DNA of 64,000 bases, from positions 1 to 64,000 of the forward strand of contig NZ_QUEM01000013.1 in NCBI RefSeq assembly GCF_003477995.1, in the 5' to 3' direction. A model generated the notes under the pieces. It worked only from the letters and a program-made list of their open reading frames with translations, was not told the origin of the DNA and ran no database searches. Every line of letters begins with the position of its first letter. The stretch's first letter is position 1. The position numbers were made by a program, and so were the translations under genes. This document shows, one piece after another, positions 8,986 through 19,103 of this stretch. Origin of the DNA: Bacteroides sp. OF04-15BH. GTDB lineage: Bacteria; Bacteroidota; Bacteroidia; Bacteroidales; Bacteroidaceae.

Positions 8986-9480
8986 ATGGCTACCAAGTTT
9001 CACAATCTGTCAGAGTATGATCTGAACTCTGTTCCTTCTGCTCAGGGCATGCGCTTCGGCATCGTGGTGAGCGAATGGAACAACAACATCACCGGAGCCC
9101 TGCTTCAGGGTGCCTATGACACACTGACCAAGCACGGTGCCCGCGAAGAAGACATCACCGTGATGACCGTTCCGGGCAGTTTCGAACTGGTATTCGGAGC
9201 CTCTCAGATGGTCAAGAGCGGCAAGATGGATGCCGTAATTGCCATCGGTTGTGTGGTACGCGGCGACACTCCGCACTTCGACTATATTTGCGAGGGCACC
9301 ACTCAGGGACTGGCTTCACTGAACGAGCGCTTCGACGTGCCGGTAATCTACGGACTGCTTACCTGCAACAACATGGAGCAGGCACAGGACCGCGCCGGAG
9401 GCACTTTGGGCAACAAAGGTGACGAATGTGCCGTGACAGCCATCAAGATGGTGGATTACTACCGCAAGATTAAAGGATAA
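8986..9480 (+). CDS. ribH: 6,7-dimethyl-8-ribityllumazine synthase
   Basis: A 164-aa enzyme that condenses 3,4-dihydroxy-2-butanone 4-phosphate with the ribityl-aminouracil intermediate in riboflavin synthesis; it usually forms hollow icosahedral shells. Family motifs are present: [49 protein letters not shown] (catalytic His in the TPHFD segment) and [21 protein letters not shown]. The N-terminus is a normal short extension. A perfect-stem terminator follows. Confidence 0.96.
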   Translation: MATKFHNLSEYDLNSVPSAQGMRFGIVVSEWNNNITGALLQGAYDTLTKHGAREEDITVMTVPGSFELVFGASQMVKSGKMDAVIAIGCVVRGDTPHFDYICEGTTQGLASLNERFDVPVIYGLLTCNNMEQAQDRAGGTLGNKGDECAVTAIKMVDYYRKIKG

Positions 9481-9540
9481 GGACTGAGTCCGAAAATCCC
9501 CATACGGAGCGTTGTAAAAAACGATCCCAATGATTTATCA

Positions 9541-9585
9541 AAACGTTCCTGATGATTGCTGAAAATCATCAGGAACGTTTTTTTT
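9541..9585 (+). terminator. Terminator after ribH
   Basis: A perfect 17-bp stem (9541-9557 with 9564-9580), a 6-nt loop and an 8-T tract. Confidence 0.93.
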
Positions 9586-9696
9586 ATGGGTTCAGACCTG
9601 CAGGAATCTCCCGATAAAACACATTCTGAAGCAAAAACAAATAAAACCACTTTTTGTTAGTATCCGAATTATAACCACAAATGAGCCGAACCTCAC

Positions 9697-9727
9697 TTGC
9701 AAGTATTGAAAGAATAGACTAATTTTG
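9697..9727 (+). promoter_or_regulatory. Promoter of the IdeS-like protease
   Basis: TTG at 9697-9699 (-33 element) and TAATTTTG at 9720-9727 (-7 box) are separated by 20 bases, the usual Bacteroidetes spacing. The start codon is about 40 bases downstream. Confidence 0.65.
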
Positions 9728-9768
9728 CTGCCTTAACAAGAATAGAATATACTATCAATCATTGATTT

Positions 9769-12700
9769 ATGAAAAAGAACCTATTTTTGCTTTCCCTGCT
9801 GGCCGTCTCCGGACTGGAGGCTTATCCCATTCAGGGAATGCAGCAAGTGCCGACTCTTCATGCCGGCACAAGCCGGACCACAAATCCGACAATATCCCGA
9901 CAGCAGCAAATTCCGGCAGCAACCGGACAAGTTACCTTCTACAGCAATGGCGGCAGCGGCAGCATGGAGCCGTTGACAGGACTTGCAGAGGGACAGGAAT
10001 TCCAGCTCCCGAAAAATACCTTTACCCGTCAGGGCTATCGCTTTGTTGGCTGGAGCAATACGGCGGGCAGTGACGAACCGATGTATCAGGATGCTTTTCC
10101 ACGGTTCACTTACTACTCGTCTAACTCTACGCTGTATGCCATCTGGGAGCCGGAAGCCACAGCCTTACGGATTTCCTTCAATGGCAACGGAGGCGAAGGA
10201 AGCATGGAACCGATCTACGTGCGTGCCAACCAGACCATCATCGTACCGCCGCACCAGTTCACAACTGCCGACAAAGGATATGAGTGCAAAGGATATGGCC
10301 TTTCGCCCGATGACTATGCCCGGTACCGGATTGGCGGTACCGCCAGGTTCACCAGTTCCTGCACTCTGTATGCCTTCTGGTCGCCTCTGGACGGCTCTAT
10401 CGGAGGAGCCTGTGAGGAGTTCAAGGGACAGAGTGTTTTTGTGGAGGGCGTTCACGTGCCCGATGAGGACTGGGTACAGACAAGTACAAACCCTGTGAAA
10501 TATTTCGCTGAATGGAAAGCCGGAAGAGGCTGGTATGATGTAGACCAGGACTGGCTGAATTTCTGTTGGGCCGCAACAGGCTCCAATGTAATTCACTGGT
10601 GGCTGGACCGCAACAAAAAATATATTCAGGAATACAGAAAGACACACGATGTTCCCGAATTCAAGTACTACGGCAAGGGAGTTTCGGATGTGTTCAGACA
10701 CTTTGTGAGAAACTGGGTGGAAAACAAAGGTGATCTTCCCACTCGCGGATTCGACTGGTTTATCAACGGAATAGATGATGGCGTTCAGGCATCCGCAAAA
10801 GGAAAAGGCGGATTTTTCAAAGATGTATTTGGCAATAACTCACTGGCCGTCACTTACAACCCGATGAGCCGGCGCACGTTCAACGAATGTGTGGTTGACG
10901 CTCTGAAAAACAACCGCATGCTTTCCATCGACGAAAGTAACATATCGGGAAGTCATGCCATTACCTTTTGGGGAGCCGAATTTGATGAAAATGGCTATGT
11001 CAAAGCCTTATACTATGTAGACTCTGCGACAGCCTGGAACAACTCGCTTCTGGGAAGAGATCTCTCTTTGGGTAAAATTGATGTGATATACCGCAAAGAC
11101 CAGAACTGGCGCCCATATATGCAGACTTCCGTACTGATTAATGGAGAAGTCCAGCATGGTCTGATTCCAATTGTAACCGTTTACAGTTACGATAAGGGTA
11201 CTGAATACTGGGAGGAATATTTTGCGACACAAGGTCAGGAAAGCTATACTCTCGTATGTCAGGACGAGAACGGAAAAACCTTCCAGTCACAAACCCTAAA
11301 AGCAGAGCCCGGAGCAGCAATCACACTGCCGGCATTCCCCTTCCGGAAAGTGACCAAGGCGATGGCCGGAGATCAGGAACTGACCATCAGCAGTGAAGGA
11401 ACAGTCAGCACGGCAGAAGCATCCGGCAAGGAGATCACATTGCAGTATGCAGATAACCTGCCTTTTGAAACCACCACCGTCAGCAACGGCAATTTCACGG
11501 ATGCACACTGGTATCTGATGGGCAGCAACGGCAGCGGTGCGCTGAAACTGATGCAATATGACGCGCAAAACCAGGAGCATATCCAGGTCACAACCCTCAC
11601 CGAAGGTCATCTTCTGGACGAAAGCAAGCTGTGGTGCATCAGCGGAAACGTGACCGACGGATTCAAACTGTATAACAAGGCTGCCGGAAGTTCTCTGGCC
11701 GTAACCTATACTCAGGAGGACGGGAAAGCAGCGATGAGCAGTCCCGAAAATGACATGGTCGTATGGTCTGTCGCAACTGCATCCGGACAGGAAGACGATC
11801 AGATGTTCTGCTTTCAAAGCAAAAATATCAACTACGGAAAGACATTCCTCTGCGTAGCCAATCAGGAAGTAACTTTCGGAACGGCAAAGGAATCTGTTAC
11901 CGCCCTGAAAGCCATGAACCCAACAGACGTTCTGAGTCTGACCGCACCGGATTTTGAAAACAGACTTCAAAGTATTCCAAACGGTGCTGTAGGCGAACCG
12001 GCAGACCGAAACGCCGTGAAACAGGCTATCGAAGCGCTGAAAAGCAATCCTACCCCAGCCAATTATCAAGCTGTATGTGATGCCTTCGAGAACAAAACTG
12101 CGCTGAACCTGCATAAAGTCTACTATCTGTTAGGAACTGATGCACAAAGTGCCGTAGCAGCGCAGCAGGACGGTTTCTTCCAGGCAACAAGCCCCGCAGC
12201 AGCCAAGGCGAATGGCATCTTCCTTCTGGAACCGGCAGCAAACGGAGCTTACCGCATTTCCGTGCAGGGAGAGTATCTGGGAGCAGCCAAGAGCAACAAT
12301 CAGAACAACGCATTCGGTCTGGAAGGCCGAAGCCTGAACGGCAGCAAGATCAAACAGGGAACATTTGCCCTGATTGACGGAGGAAGTGCCCGCTTCTATC
12401 TGCAAAATACGAATACCGAAGCCGGTGGCAACTCCTACGTGCATCTGAACGGACAGACCGTATCGGCCTGTGGCGACCGTGTGGACGGTACCCAATGGTA
12501 TCTGGTTGAAGCACCAGCTTTGGACATTACCATCACCGAAGCCGGATATGCCACAGCTCATTATCCGTTTGCCGTAAAATTGCCGCAGGACGGCAGTCTG
12601 AAAGCCTACACCGGAAGTGTGAGCAACAAGGGCGAAGACCATCAGTTGCTTCTGGAAGAACTTCCGGGCGAATGGATCCCGGCCAATACGGCTGTGATTC

Positions 12701-13119
12701 TGGCAGGAAAAGCCAACACCTATACTCTGACCATTTCCGCTACGGACGAAGGTAGCGCAACAAACAGCAACAATGTACTGGAGGGTACCTTACTGCCGAA
12801 AGCCGTTACCGCCAAAGACTATATTCTGGGCAACAAAAACGGAGTTATCGGATTCTACAAGGTGGCAGCCAACGATCTGAATCTGGGAGCAAACAAGGCT
12901 TATCTGCCGGGAATGAATATTCCGGCATCAGCCGAAGGAGCCGGCAGATTCATCATCTCCTTCCGGGAAGACGGTGACGGCACTACGGGAATCGAATCCG
13001 ACATCGTAACCGATAACGCGCCGGAGGAACTTTACGACCTGCAAGGCCGCCGTGTGCTGCACCCAACCGAAGGGGTTTATGTAACCAAGAGCGGAAAGAA
13101 AGTATTGATTTCCCGATAA
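9769..13119 (+). CDS. Secreted IdeS/Mac-like cysteine protease with InlB-type repeats
   Basis: A 1116-aa exported protein. A signal peptide (about 1-20) is followed by two InlB/Flg_new-like repeats (about 50-205; YRFVGWSN, CTLYAFWSP). The protease domain (about 210-460) carries WLNFCWAATGSNVIHWW with Cys266, GSHAITFWGAE with His396 and YYVDSATAWNN with Asp418. The His-Asp spacing of 22 equals that of streptococcal IdeS (H262, D284), and WYDV...C..AAT.GN..HWW matches around the Cys. The IdeS oxyanion Lys position appears to be Gln260. The long C-terminal half is beta-rich and ends in a Bacteroidales-type tail (LYDLQGRRV...GVYVTKSGKKVLI). IdeS itself cuts the IgG hinge; the substrate here is unknown. 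It is transcribed alone. Confidence 0.85.
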   Translation: MKKNLFLLSLLAVSGLEAYPIQGMQQVPTLHAGTSRTTNPTISRQQQIPAATGQVTFYSNGGSGSMEPLTGLAEGQEFQLPKNTFTRQGYRFVGWSNTAGSDEPMYQDAFPRFTYYSSNSTLYAIWEPEATALRISFNGNGGEGSMEPIYVRANQTIIVPPHQFTTADKGYECKGYGLSPDDYARYRIGGTARFTSSCTLYAFWSPLDGSIGGACEEFKGQSVFVEGVHVPDEDWVQTSTNPVKYFAEWKAGRGWYDVDQDWLNFCWAATGSNVIHWWLDRNKKYIQEYRKTHDVPEFKYYGKGVSDVFRHFVRNWVENKGDLPTRGFDWFINGIDDGVQASAKGKGGFFKDVFGNNSLAVTYNPMSRRTFNECVVDALKNNRMLSIDESNISGSHAITFWGAEFDENGYVKALYYVDSATAWNNSLLGRDLSLGKIDVIYRKDQNWRPYMQTSVLINGEVQHGLIPIVTVYSYDKGTEYWEEYFATQGQESYTLVCQDENGKTFQSQTLKAEPGAAITLPAFPFRKVTKAMAGDQELTISSEGTVSTAEASGKEITLQYADNLPFETTTVSNGNFTDAHWYLMGSNGSGALKLMQYDAQNQEHIQVTTLTEGHLLDESKLWCISGNVTDGFKLYNKAAGSSLAVTYTQEDGKAAMSSPENDMVVWSVATASGQEDDQMFCFQSKNINYGKTFLCVANQEVTFGTAKESVTALKAMNPTDVLSLTAPDFENRLQSIPNGAVGEPADRNAVKQAIEALKSNPTPANYQAVCDAFENKTALNLHKVYYLLGTDAQSAVAAQQDGFFQATSPAAAKANGIFLLEPAANGAYRISVQGEYLGAAKSNNQNNAFGLEGRSLNGSKIKQGTFALIDGGSARFYLQNTNTEAGGNSYVHLNGQTVSACGDRVDGTQWYLVEAPALDITITEAGYATAHYPFAVKLPQDGSLKAYTGSVSNKGEDHQLLLEELPGEWIPANTAVILAGKANTYTLTISATDEGSATNSNNVLEGTLLPKAVTAKDYILGNKNGVIGFYKVAANDLNLGANKAYLPGMNIPASAEGAGRFIISFREDGDGTTGIESDIVTDNAPEELYDLQGRRVLHPTEGVYVTKSGKKVLISR

Positions 13120-13227
13120 GAAGAAAGTTGCCTCCCACTCAAGACCGAGTTGGATGCAACTCCCAACATTTAAAGTTTGCAGTTAAAGATACAGACTGCA
13201 CGGAAAAGCCTTCAGTCTGTAAACAGA

Positions 13228-13294
13228 AGACCGGAAAAGAATCATATGCTTACTCTGCGCGGAGTAAAGACATGATTCTTTTCCGGTCTTTTTA
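13228..13294 (+). terminator. Terminator after the IdeS-like gene
   Basis: A perfect 17-bp stem (13228-13244 with 13273-13289), with a further small hairpin in the loop, followed by T residues. Confidence 0.88.
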
Positions 13295-13295
13295 A

Positions 13296-13366
13296 TGAGG
13301 TATGAGCCCCCGGCTCCAGGTTTCTCTTTTTCCGGACCTGAGCCGGGGCATACCTCATCTTTTTAT
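13296..13366. terminator. Second GC-rich hairpin between convergent units
   Basis: About 21 paired bases (13296-13320 with 13337-13357, small bulges), followed on the plus strand by TCTTTTT. It lies between convergent units and may also end the minus-strand ABC operon, although no T-tract follows it on that strand. Confidence 0.65.
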
Positions 13367-13413
13367 TAACCCTTTATGATTGCATCGCTTCTGAAGCGGA
13401 ACGAAGCGGATAA

Positions 13414-14088
13414 TTACAGTTCCAGTTCGGTAACCACCTCACCATCGAACAGATTGATGATGCGCTCGGCATAACCGGCATCGTGCTGCGAGTGGGTCAC
13501 CATAACGATGGTTGTACCGTCGCGGTGCAGTTCGCTGAGCAGCTGCATCACCTCCTTTCCGTTCTTGGAATCCAGGTTACCGGTAGGCTCATCGGCCAGA
13601 ATCAGCTGCGGTCCGGCTACCACGGCACGGGCTATGGCCACACGCTGCTGCTGACCGCCGGAAAGCTGTCCCGGGAAATGCTTGGCACGGTGGGCAATGG
13701 CCATGCGATCCATCACCTCCTGCACCTTTTGCTTGCGCTCGGCAGCCGGCACTCCCATGTAGAGCAACGGCAATTCGATATTCTCATACACATTCAGCTC
13801 ATCAATCAGATTGAAGCTTTGGAACACAAAGCCGATGACTCCCTTACGCAAACGGGTGCGCTGTGCCTCGGTGTACTTCGATACCTCTACCCCATCCAGA
13901 TAGTAAGTTCCATCGGTAGGATTGTCCAGCAGTCCCAATATATTCAGCAGGGTAGATTTGCCGCAACCGGACGGACCCATAATGGCCACAAACTCCCCTT
14001 TCTTGACTTCAATATTCACCTTGTTCAAAGCCCAGGTTTCCACCTCTTCTGTGCGGAACACCTTCTGTAAATTTTCTGTCTTAATCAT
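13414..14088 (-). CDS. ABC transporter ATP-binding protein, LolD/MacB type (system 1)
   Basis: A 224-aa ATPase with Walker [10 protein letters not shown] (38-46), the Q-loop in [14 protein letters not shown], signature [14 protein letters not shown], Walker [13 protein letters not shown] and a switch His in VTHSQH. The family powers mechanotransmission-type FtsX/MacB permeases that push substrates through a HlyD-TolC assembly or extract lipoproteins. It is the only ATPase for seven permeases in this cluster. It follows the permease at 14142-16511 by 53 bases and shares that gene's sigma-54 promoter. It is closely similar to the ATPase of system 2 (both begin [17 protein letters not shown]). 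Confidence 0.95.
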   Translation of the reverse strand: MIKTENLQKVFRTEEVETWALNKVNIEVKKGEFVAIMGPSGCGKSTLLNILGLLDNPTDGTYYLDGVEVSKYTEAQRTRLRKGVIGFVFQSFNLIDELNVYENIELPLLYMGVPAAERKQKVQEVMDRMAIAHRAKHFPGQLSGGQQQRVAIARAVVAGPQLILADEPTGNLDSKNGKEVMQLLSELHRDGTTIVMVTHSQHDAGYAERIINLFDGEVVTELEL

Positions 14089-14141
14089 TTTATTCGTATT
14101 TATAAGGTTATTGTATATTATCTGTATCTCTCAGGATTCAT

Positions 14142-16511
14142 TTATTCTGTTTTCAGAGAACGCACCACATCATTTCTCAGAAGCACGCATGCCTGCACGC
14201 CTACAATCAGGAAAGACAGGCCCAACAGCACTCCCAACGGAAGGAGCAGATCGAATGCCGACAAGGATACCCGATAGGCAAACTGTTGCAACCATCGTGT
14301 CACAGCCCAGGCGGCCAAAGGAATGCCGACCAGATAAGCACCCAGCGCATACATCAGGAACGGCTTGAGCAGTAACCAGAGTATTTGCCGCTTCCCGGCT
14401 CCGTAGACTTTCCGGATGGCCATCTCACGCACGCGCTGCCGCATGGCATACCACGAGATGCCGAAAATACCGAATGCGGTGAGCAACAGGGCTATGCTCG
14501 CATACACCGTCAGAATGCGGAAGAAGGAAAGGAAACGCATGTTCCGTTGCAGAAAATCCCGGTGCATATCGGTGTACTGGAAGGGAGTGTGGTACATCTC
14601 CTCCCACACCGTGGCAATCTGCCTCAGGGTTTCTTCACGATGTTCCGGCGCCAGACGAATCTGCATACAGGTGGCCTGAGCCAGTTCCTGATCCGGCTGC
14701 TGCAAATAAATCACAGCCGGCGAAATTTCATGTTCCAGAGAGTTGACCGGAAAGTCCGGCACCACTCCGGCCAATACATATAAGGAATCGGCTTTCGCAT
14801 CAAACTCCCGCAAAGCATGTCCTATCGGGGAAATTCCGGGCGGAACCAGAGTACGCACATAACTTTCGTTGACCAAAGCCGGATGCGCATAATTCTGTTC
14901 GATCTGCTGCAAGGTTGTTCCCGTGAGCAGACGCAGATTCAGAATGTCAAGCAATGTGGTGTCACTGTAGAACTTCAGCAGGAAAGCAGACTGGGTGGTA
15001 CCATCCGGCTTCGGAAGTTCCAGCATGCTCATCAGCGCATTCAGGACCCGCCCTCCTGACACGGTGGCGGTAATCACACCGGGCACTTTGCGGAGCAGTT
15101 CCTCACGAAATGGAGCTACGGGCGGAGTTTCCCAGTCGCCAAACTCTATCCGGCCTTCATAGCAGGAGGCACGCTCCAGAATCTGTTTCTGTTGCCGGGC
15201 CGCTACGCCGGTAGCCAATACCAGTCCGCCGGTAACCGCAAACTGAAGCAGGACGAGCACAGACAGGAAACGACGTTTCTGTCTGCTGCCAAAAGCTGCC
15301 CGATAATCGGAGTAACTCAGGCGAATCAGGCGACGGCTGGCATACCACGACGGCACCAAAGACAGAATGAGAAACACCAGAAACAGCAAAGGCAGGATTT
15401 GTCCGCTGAAGAAGAAGGACATCTGCAGGCGTGAGCCCAAAATGGAATTGAACAGCGGCAACACATCGTGAATCAGCAACAAGGAAAGCAGGAAAGAAAG
15501 CAACACGGTAAGGAAAACATCACCAAACAGTTGCATGCGAATTTCCTGAATGGTTCCTCCCATCAGTTTCTCCACGTGAATCATTTTCAGTTGCTGCCAC
15601 AAACGGCTCAGATTCATATTTACATAATTGCAACATGCCACGAACAGCACCAGCAAGGCAGCCAACAGTCCCACGTAAAGCAGCTGCACCGGACTCTGTT
15701 GCAAAAACGGCAAAGGTTGCTGATTACTGCCTTCCGGTTGTACGAAATAGAGTTCCGACAAGGGTTCCACGTAATATTGCGTGTCACCGGGTTTCATCGT
15801 AGCAATCCCCTCATTCTGGCGGATAGCACGCTGCACCTGCTCCGGGTCTGTCCCTTTCCGGAGTTTCAGGAAAGGAACTCCTCCCCAAAAGTCCGGTCCC
15901 AGCCCCGTAAGTAAATCCATTTTCAGAAAAGCCTGAGGCTGCTCCTCCCATACGGCTGCTACTTCATAAATACGGGTTTCCGCACTTGCCGTAATCCGCA
16001 TCTCCTGTCCCAACGGGTTCTCATCTCCCCAAAGACGTTCCGCCACTCTGCGACTCACGGCAATCTTACCGGGAGCCGTCAGCACCTGTTTCAGGTCCCC
16101 GGCAATCAGTCGCGGCGGAAAGAAATCCATCAAAGTCGAGTCGGCACCTATCAGACATAAATCGGTGTAATCCTGTTTACTCACCCGCACCAGCGGCTGA
16201 TCATAAGTTTGAAGACGCAAAAAGCTTTCCACTCCGGGCACCTCTTTCTGAATCTGGGGCGGTACATCGCCCAAAGCAAAAGTAACCTTCTGCCCTTCCT
16301 CAAAGAAATTATCCTGCCGCAAAGCAAAGATACGGTCTTTATCGGGATTATTCTGCTCAATGAAGTAATCATGCACAAAATAAGTAAGCAACAAATTGGT
16401 GCATGCCAACCCCACAGAAAGACTGATCACAGCCACAGCAAAGAAAAGTTTGTTGCGCCACCAGCCGCGCAGAATCAGTTTGAGTGTAAATAGAAAATTC
16501 ATTCTCTGCAT
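14142..16511 (-). CDS. Duplicated FtsX/MacB-type ABC permease P1 (system 1)
   Basis: A 789-aa permease made of two MacB-type halves, each with a transmembrane helix, a large periplasmic domain and three further helices, about eight helices in total. The first helix is near residues 21-45; the second half begins near residue 420. The conserved FtsX motif REMAIRKVYGAGKRQI lies before the last helices, and the protein ends VRSLKTE. It is more divergent from the other permeases of the cluster than they are from one another. It has its own sigma-54 promoter at 16547-16562 and pairs with the ATPase downstream, so P1 plus the ATPase form a separate transcript from P2-P7. Confidence 0.93.
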   Translation of the reverse strand: MQRMNFLFTLKLILRGWWRNKLFFAVAVISLSVGLACTNLLLTYFVHDYFIEQNNPDKDRIFALRQDNFFEEGQKVTFALGDVPPQIQKEVPGVESFLRLQTYDQPLVRVSKQDYTDLCLIGADSTLMDFFPPRLIAGDLKQVLTAPGKIAVSRRVAERLWGDENPLGQEMRITASAETRIYEVAAVWEEQPQAFLKMDLLTGLGPDFWGGVPFLKLRKGTDPEQVQRAIRQNEGIATMKPGDTQYYVEPLSELYFVQPEGSNQQPLPFLQQSPVQLLYVGLLAALLVLFVACCNYVNMNLSRLWQQLKMIHVEKLMGGTIQEIRMQLFGDVFLTVLLSFLLSLLLIHDVLPLFNSILGSRLQMSFFFSGQILPLLFLVFLILSLVPSWYASRRLIRLSYSDYRAAFGSRQKRRFLSVLVLLQFAVTGGLVLATGVAARQQKQILERASCYEGRIEFGDWETPPVAPFREELLRKVPGVITATVSGGRVLNALMSMLELPKPDGTTQSAFLLKFYSDTTLLDILNLRLLTGTTLQQIEQNYAHPALVNESYVRTLVPPGISPIGHALREFDAKADSLYVLAGVVPDFPVNSLEHEISPAVIYLQQPDQELAQATCMQIRLAPEHREETLRQIATVWEEMYHTPFQYTDMHRDFLQRNMRFLSFFRILTVYASIALLLTAFGIFGISWYAMRQRVREMAIRKVYGAGKRQILWLLLKPFLMYALGAYLVGIPLAAWAVTRWLQQFAYRVSLSAFDLLLPLGVLLGLSFLIVGVQACVLLRNDVVRSLKTE

Positions 16512-16546
16512 AACTTATCTGGATTGATTGTTCTGCAAAAAGACAA

Positions 16547-16562
16547 GCAAAATGCGTGCCAA
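16547..16562 (-). promoter_or_regulatory. Sigma-54 promoter of P1-ATPase
   Basis: The minus strand reads TTGGCACGCATTTTGC: GG at -24 and GC at -12 separated by exactly 10 bases, a near-perfect sigma-54 consensus. Transcription would start near 16536, 25 bases before the P1 start codon. Confidence 0.88.
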
Positions 16563-16615
16563 TTCAGAACAATCTGTTTTATAGCATTTTACAAAAATCA
16601 CGTCCTACAAGTCGC

Positions 16616-16650
16616 GTGCGAATCCGCACAAAAATCGTGCGGAAGCGCAC
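16616..16650. promoter_or_regulatory. Predicted enhancer site for the sigma-54 activator (copy 2)
   Basis: Arms GTGCGAATCCGCAC (16616-16629) and GTGCGGAAGCGCAC (16637-16650) flank the spacer AAAAATC. Two arm positions deviate from perfect symmetry. The same spacer and core CCGCAC...GTGCGG occur at 33831-33865. The centre is about 97 bp upstream of the expected sigma-54 start. I infer binding of the NtrC-type regulator encoded at 33937. Confidence 0.82.
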
Positions 16651-16682
16651 AGCCTTTACAAGCAAATGGAGCACGGAAGACT

Positions 16683-19103
16683 TTATTCGCTCTTAATCAC
16701 CTCAGCTGGATTGCTCTGCAAAACCTGGCGTACTTGCCAGTAAAGCGTACCTAAAGAAACCAAGGCAACGGACAGGAATACCGCTAAAAAGCCACCGACA
16801 CCGATAGATGCCTTTACCGCAAAATGTTCTGTATATTGCTCAATCAAGAACAGGGCTACAGGTGTAGCTATCAAACAGGACAGCAGCAAAAGGCCTATGT
16901 ACTGACGGAAAAGCAAAAGATAAAGATCTTTCGGTTGGGCTCCGTTCACCTTCCGGATACCGATCTCCCGATAACGCCGGCGCAAGTCAAACAAAGAAAT
17001 GCCAAACAGGCCCAACACGGAAACCAATACGGACATCACGGCAAACAACTGATAAACGGAAGCGACACGGCGATCCTCTGCATAAATTTCCCGCACCGTG
17101 TCCTCCAGAATACGATACTCAAAATCCTCACTGCCATAAATCTCCTTTTCCACGTTGCGAAGATAATCCACTACCGCATGTATCTTTCCCGGAGCGCACG
17201 CTATCTGATAGACTTCTCCCATAGGTAGATTACCGACAAAATATACTGTAGGTTTTTTACCCAAAGTCAAATGACCTCCGTAATAATCTTCCACGACAGC
17301 TGATACAGACAGAGTGTTGTTTTCCAGCCCTCGAGTCATCATCGGCACTGTTTCTGTCAGCACGGCACCACTAAGATTCGTATAACCCAAAGCTTCCATT
17401 GCGGCGCGATTCAGGACAACAGCCGCAAACAGTCCGTTGACTTCCGACACATTCTTCGGCAATCCGCCCTCGGCAAAAGGAATATCAAATACATCAAAAA
17501 AACGTGGTGAAGCCATACGCATATTCAGAGTGATGCGTTCGCCTTTATCATTCAAGAATACGGCTTCCATATCTCCTGTAAGAATATCCGCATAACTATC
17601 GTCCCAGATCTCAATATCCGGACAGGCATTCAATTTATCCCCCAAAACTTTCAATCGTTGCTGTTGTTGCAAAAAGTCTTCGGGTGATGAAAGAGAGCCG
17701 GAATTATAATTAAGCCGTGCGATCAGAACATCTTCAGTCCGGAAACCAGGGTCAGCCTCCAACAAAAGCTTCAGTTGTCGGTTGAAATAGAAAGCCAAAA
17801 ACAACAGCAAGAATGTCAACACATACTGGAAACAAAGAAACGCCATACGGGAACGGGTAGAACGGATACCGGAACCTATCGAACGCAGGGAAACCACAGA
17901 ACGACCAAAAGTATATTTCATATAAGGATAAACGGAAAGAAGCAAAGGCAGGAGCACCAAAATACCGACTGAAATCCAACCGTCCAAAGGCAAGTATGAC
18001 TGTGTATAACCAAACAGAAAAGAAGTAAAAGGCTGTACACATTCAATGATGATCCAGGCCAACAACATGGAAATCACCGTCAGTAATTGGTTTTCACTCC
18101 ATATTTGCAGAAAAAGATCATGCTTCCCGGCACCATACACTCTTTTTAAATCAAGTTCCTTGGCCCGTTTCATCATCATGACCAAATAAAGATTGACAAA
18201 GTTCAGAATACCGACCAGAAGCAACAACAGGCACACAACACATAAGATCCGGAAATGTGTCCGGTTGCCGGTAGAAAACATATCGGACTGACCTGTGGAA
18301 TCATACTGAATGGACTGATCCCAATAGATATCTTTTACCGGAACAAATGAAAATGAAAATTTCCGGTCATCATAAGGAAGTATCTGACGAGGCTTACGGG
18401 CTTCCTCTTCCAGAAGTCGCATATCTGTTTCCGGGAAAAAAGAATAAAACTCCATAGGCATGACTCCATCCCAAACTTCAGATAATTGAGAGGAAACAAT
18501 CAAATCAAAAGTCATGGAAACCTTATTGGCGGGTCTGTCCAACACACCTTCCACCACAATGTCCTTACCATTGGAAAAGCGTAGCGTTTTTCCAATCGGA
18601 TTGACATCCGTTCCAAAGACGCTGTCAGCAAAGTCCTTCAGAAGTATCGCCGAGTTAGGAGCAGACAGCGACACTTTTCCCAGATGCACCGGATAAGGAA
18701 ACAAACGCAGAAACATACTGTCCGTTGCAATCGCTTTGGCAAAAAAACGATTGCCGTCTTTTGTCACATAAGAAGAGCCCTGCAATGGCCTTACCTGAGT
18801 ACGAGCCTTAACATGCGACGGATCAATCCGGGCATTTTCTATATAACCGCCGTATGTTCCCAGATAAGAATTACCCCCCTGAATTACTTTCACCCCATAT
18901 ACATGATCCCGATCCACACAATGAACATCCACGGTCTGCTCGCGATACAGATAACGGACTAAAATGATGCAACAAGCCAGACTTAACGACAGCCCAAGCA
19001 AATTTATCCATACATAAGATTTGGCGTGTTTCAAAAAGCGCCAGGCATAAATCCATATTTTCATACCGAAACTATTTTTAAAATTATCCATATTAAAAAT
19101 CAT
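16683..19103 (-). CDS. Duplicated FtsX/MacB-type ABC permease P2 (system 1)
   Basis: An 806-aa two-half FtsX permease with helices near residues 30-50 and 285-310 and a final set ending QSNPAEVIKSE. The motif REIGIRKVNGAQPKDLYLLLFRQY is the conserved cytoplasmic coupling segment. The start at 19103 overlaps the P3 stop (ATGA), so translation is coupled; an internal Met at residue 5 is an alternative. The periplasmic domains differ clearly from those of P3-P5. It is the last gene of the long TolC-led transcript, before the intergenic region that carries a new sigma-54 promoter. Confidence 0.93.
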   Translation of the reverse strand: MIFNMDNFKNSFGMKIWIYAWRFLKHAKSYVWINLLGLSLSLACCIILVRYLYREQTVDVHCVDRDHVYGVKVIQGGNSYLGTYGGYIENARIDPSHVKARTQVRPLQGSSYVTKDGNRFFAKAIATDSMFLRLFPYPVHLGKVSLSAPNSAILLKDFADSVFGTDVNPIGKTLRFSNGKDIVVEGVLDRPANKVSMTFDLIVSSQLSEVWDGVMPMEFYSFFPETDMRLLEEEARKPRQILPYDDRKFSFSFVPVKDIYWDQSIQYDSTGQSDMFSTGNRTHFRILCVVCLLLLLVGILNFVNLYLVMMMKRAKELDLKRVYGAGKHDLFLQIWSENQLLTVISMLLAWIIIECVQPFTSFLFGYTQSYLPLDGWISVGILVLLPLLLSVYPYMKYTFGRSVVSLRSIGSGIRSTRSRMAFLCFQYVLTFLLLFLAFYFNRQLKLLLEADPGFRTEDVLIARLNYNSGSLSSPEDFLQQQQRLKVLGDKLNACPDIEIWDDSYADILTGDMEAVFLNDKGERITLNMRMASPRFFDVFDIPFAEGGLPKNVSEVNGLFAAVVLNRAAMEALGYTNLSGAVLTETVPMMTRGLENNTLSVSAVVEDYYGGHLTLGKKPTVYFVGNLPMGEVYQIACAPGKIHAVVDYLRNVEKEIYGSEDFEYRILEDTVREIYAEDRRVASVYQLFAVMSVLVSVLGLFGISLFDLRRRYREIGIRKVNGAQPKDLYLLLFRQYIGLLLLSCLIATPVALFLIEQYTEHFAVKASIGVGGFLAVFLSVALVSLGTLYWQVRQVLQSNPAEVIKSE

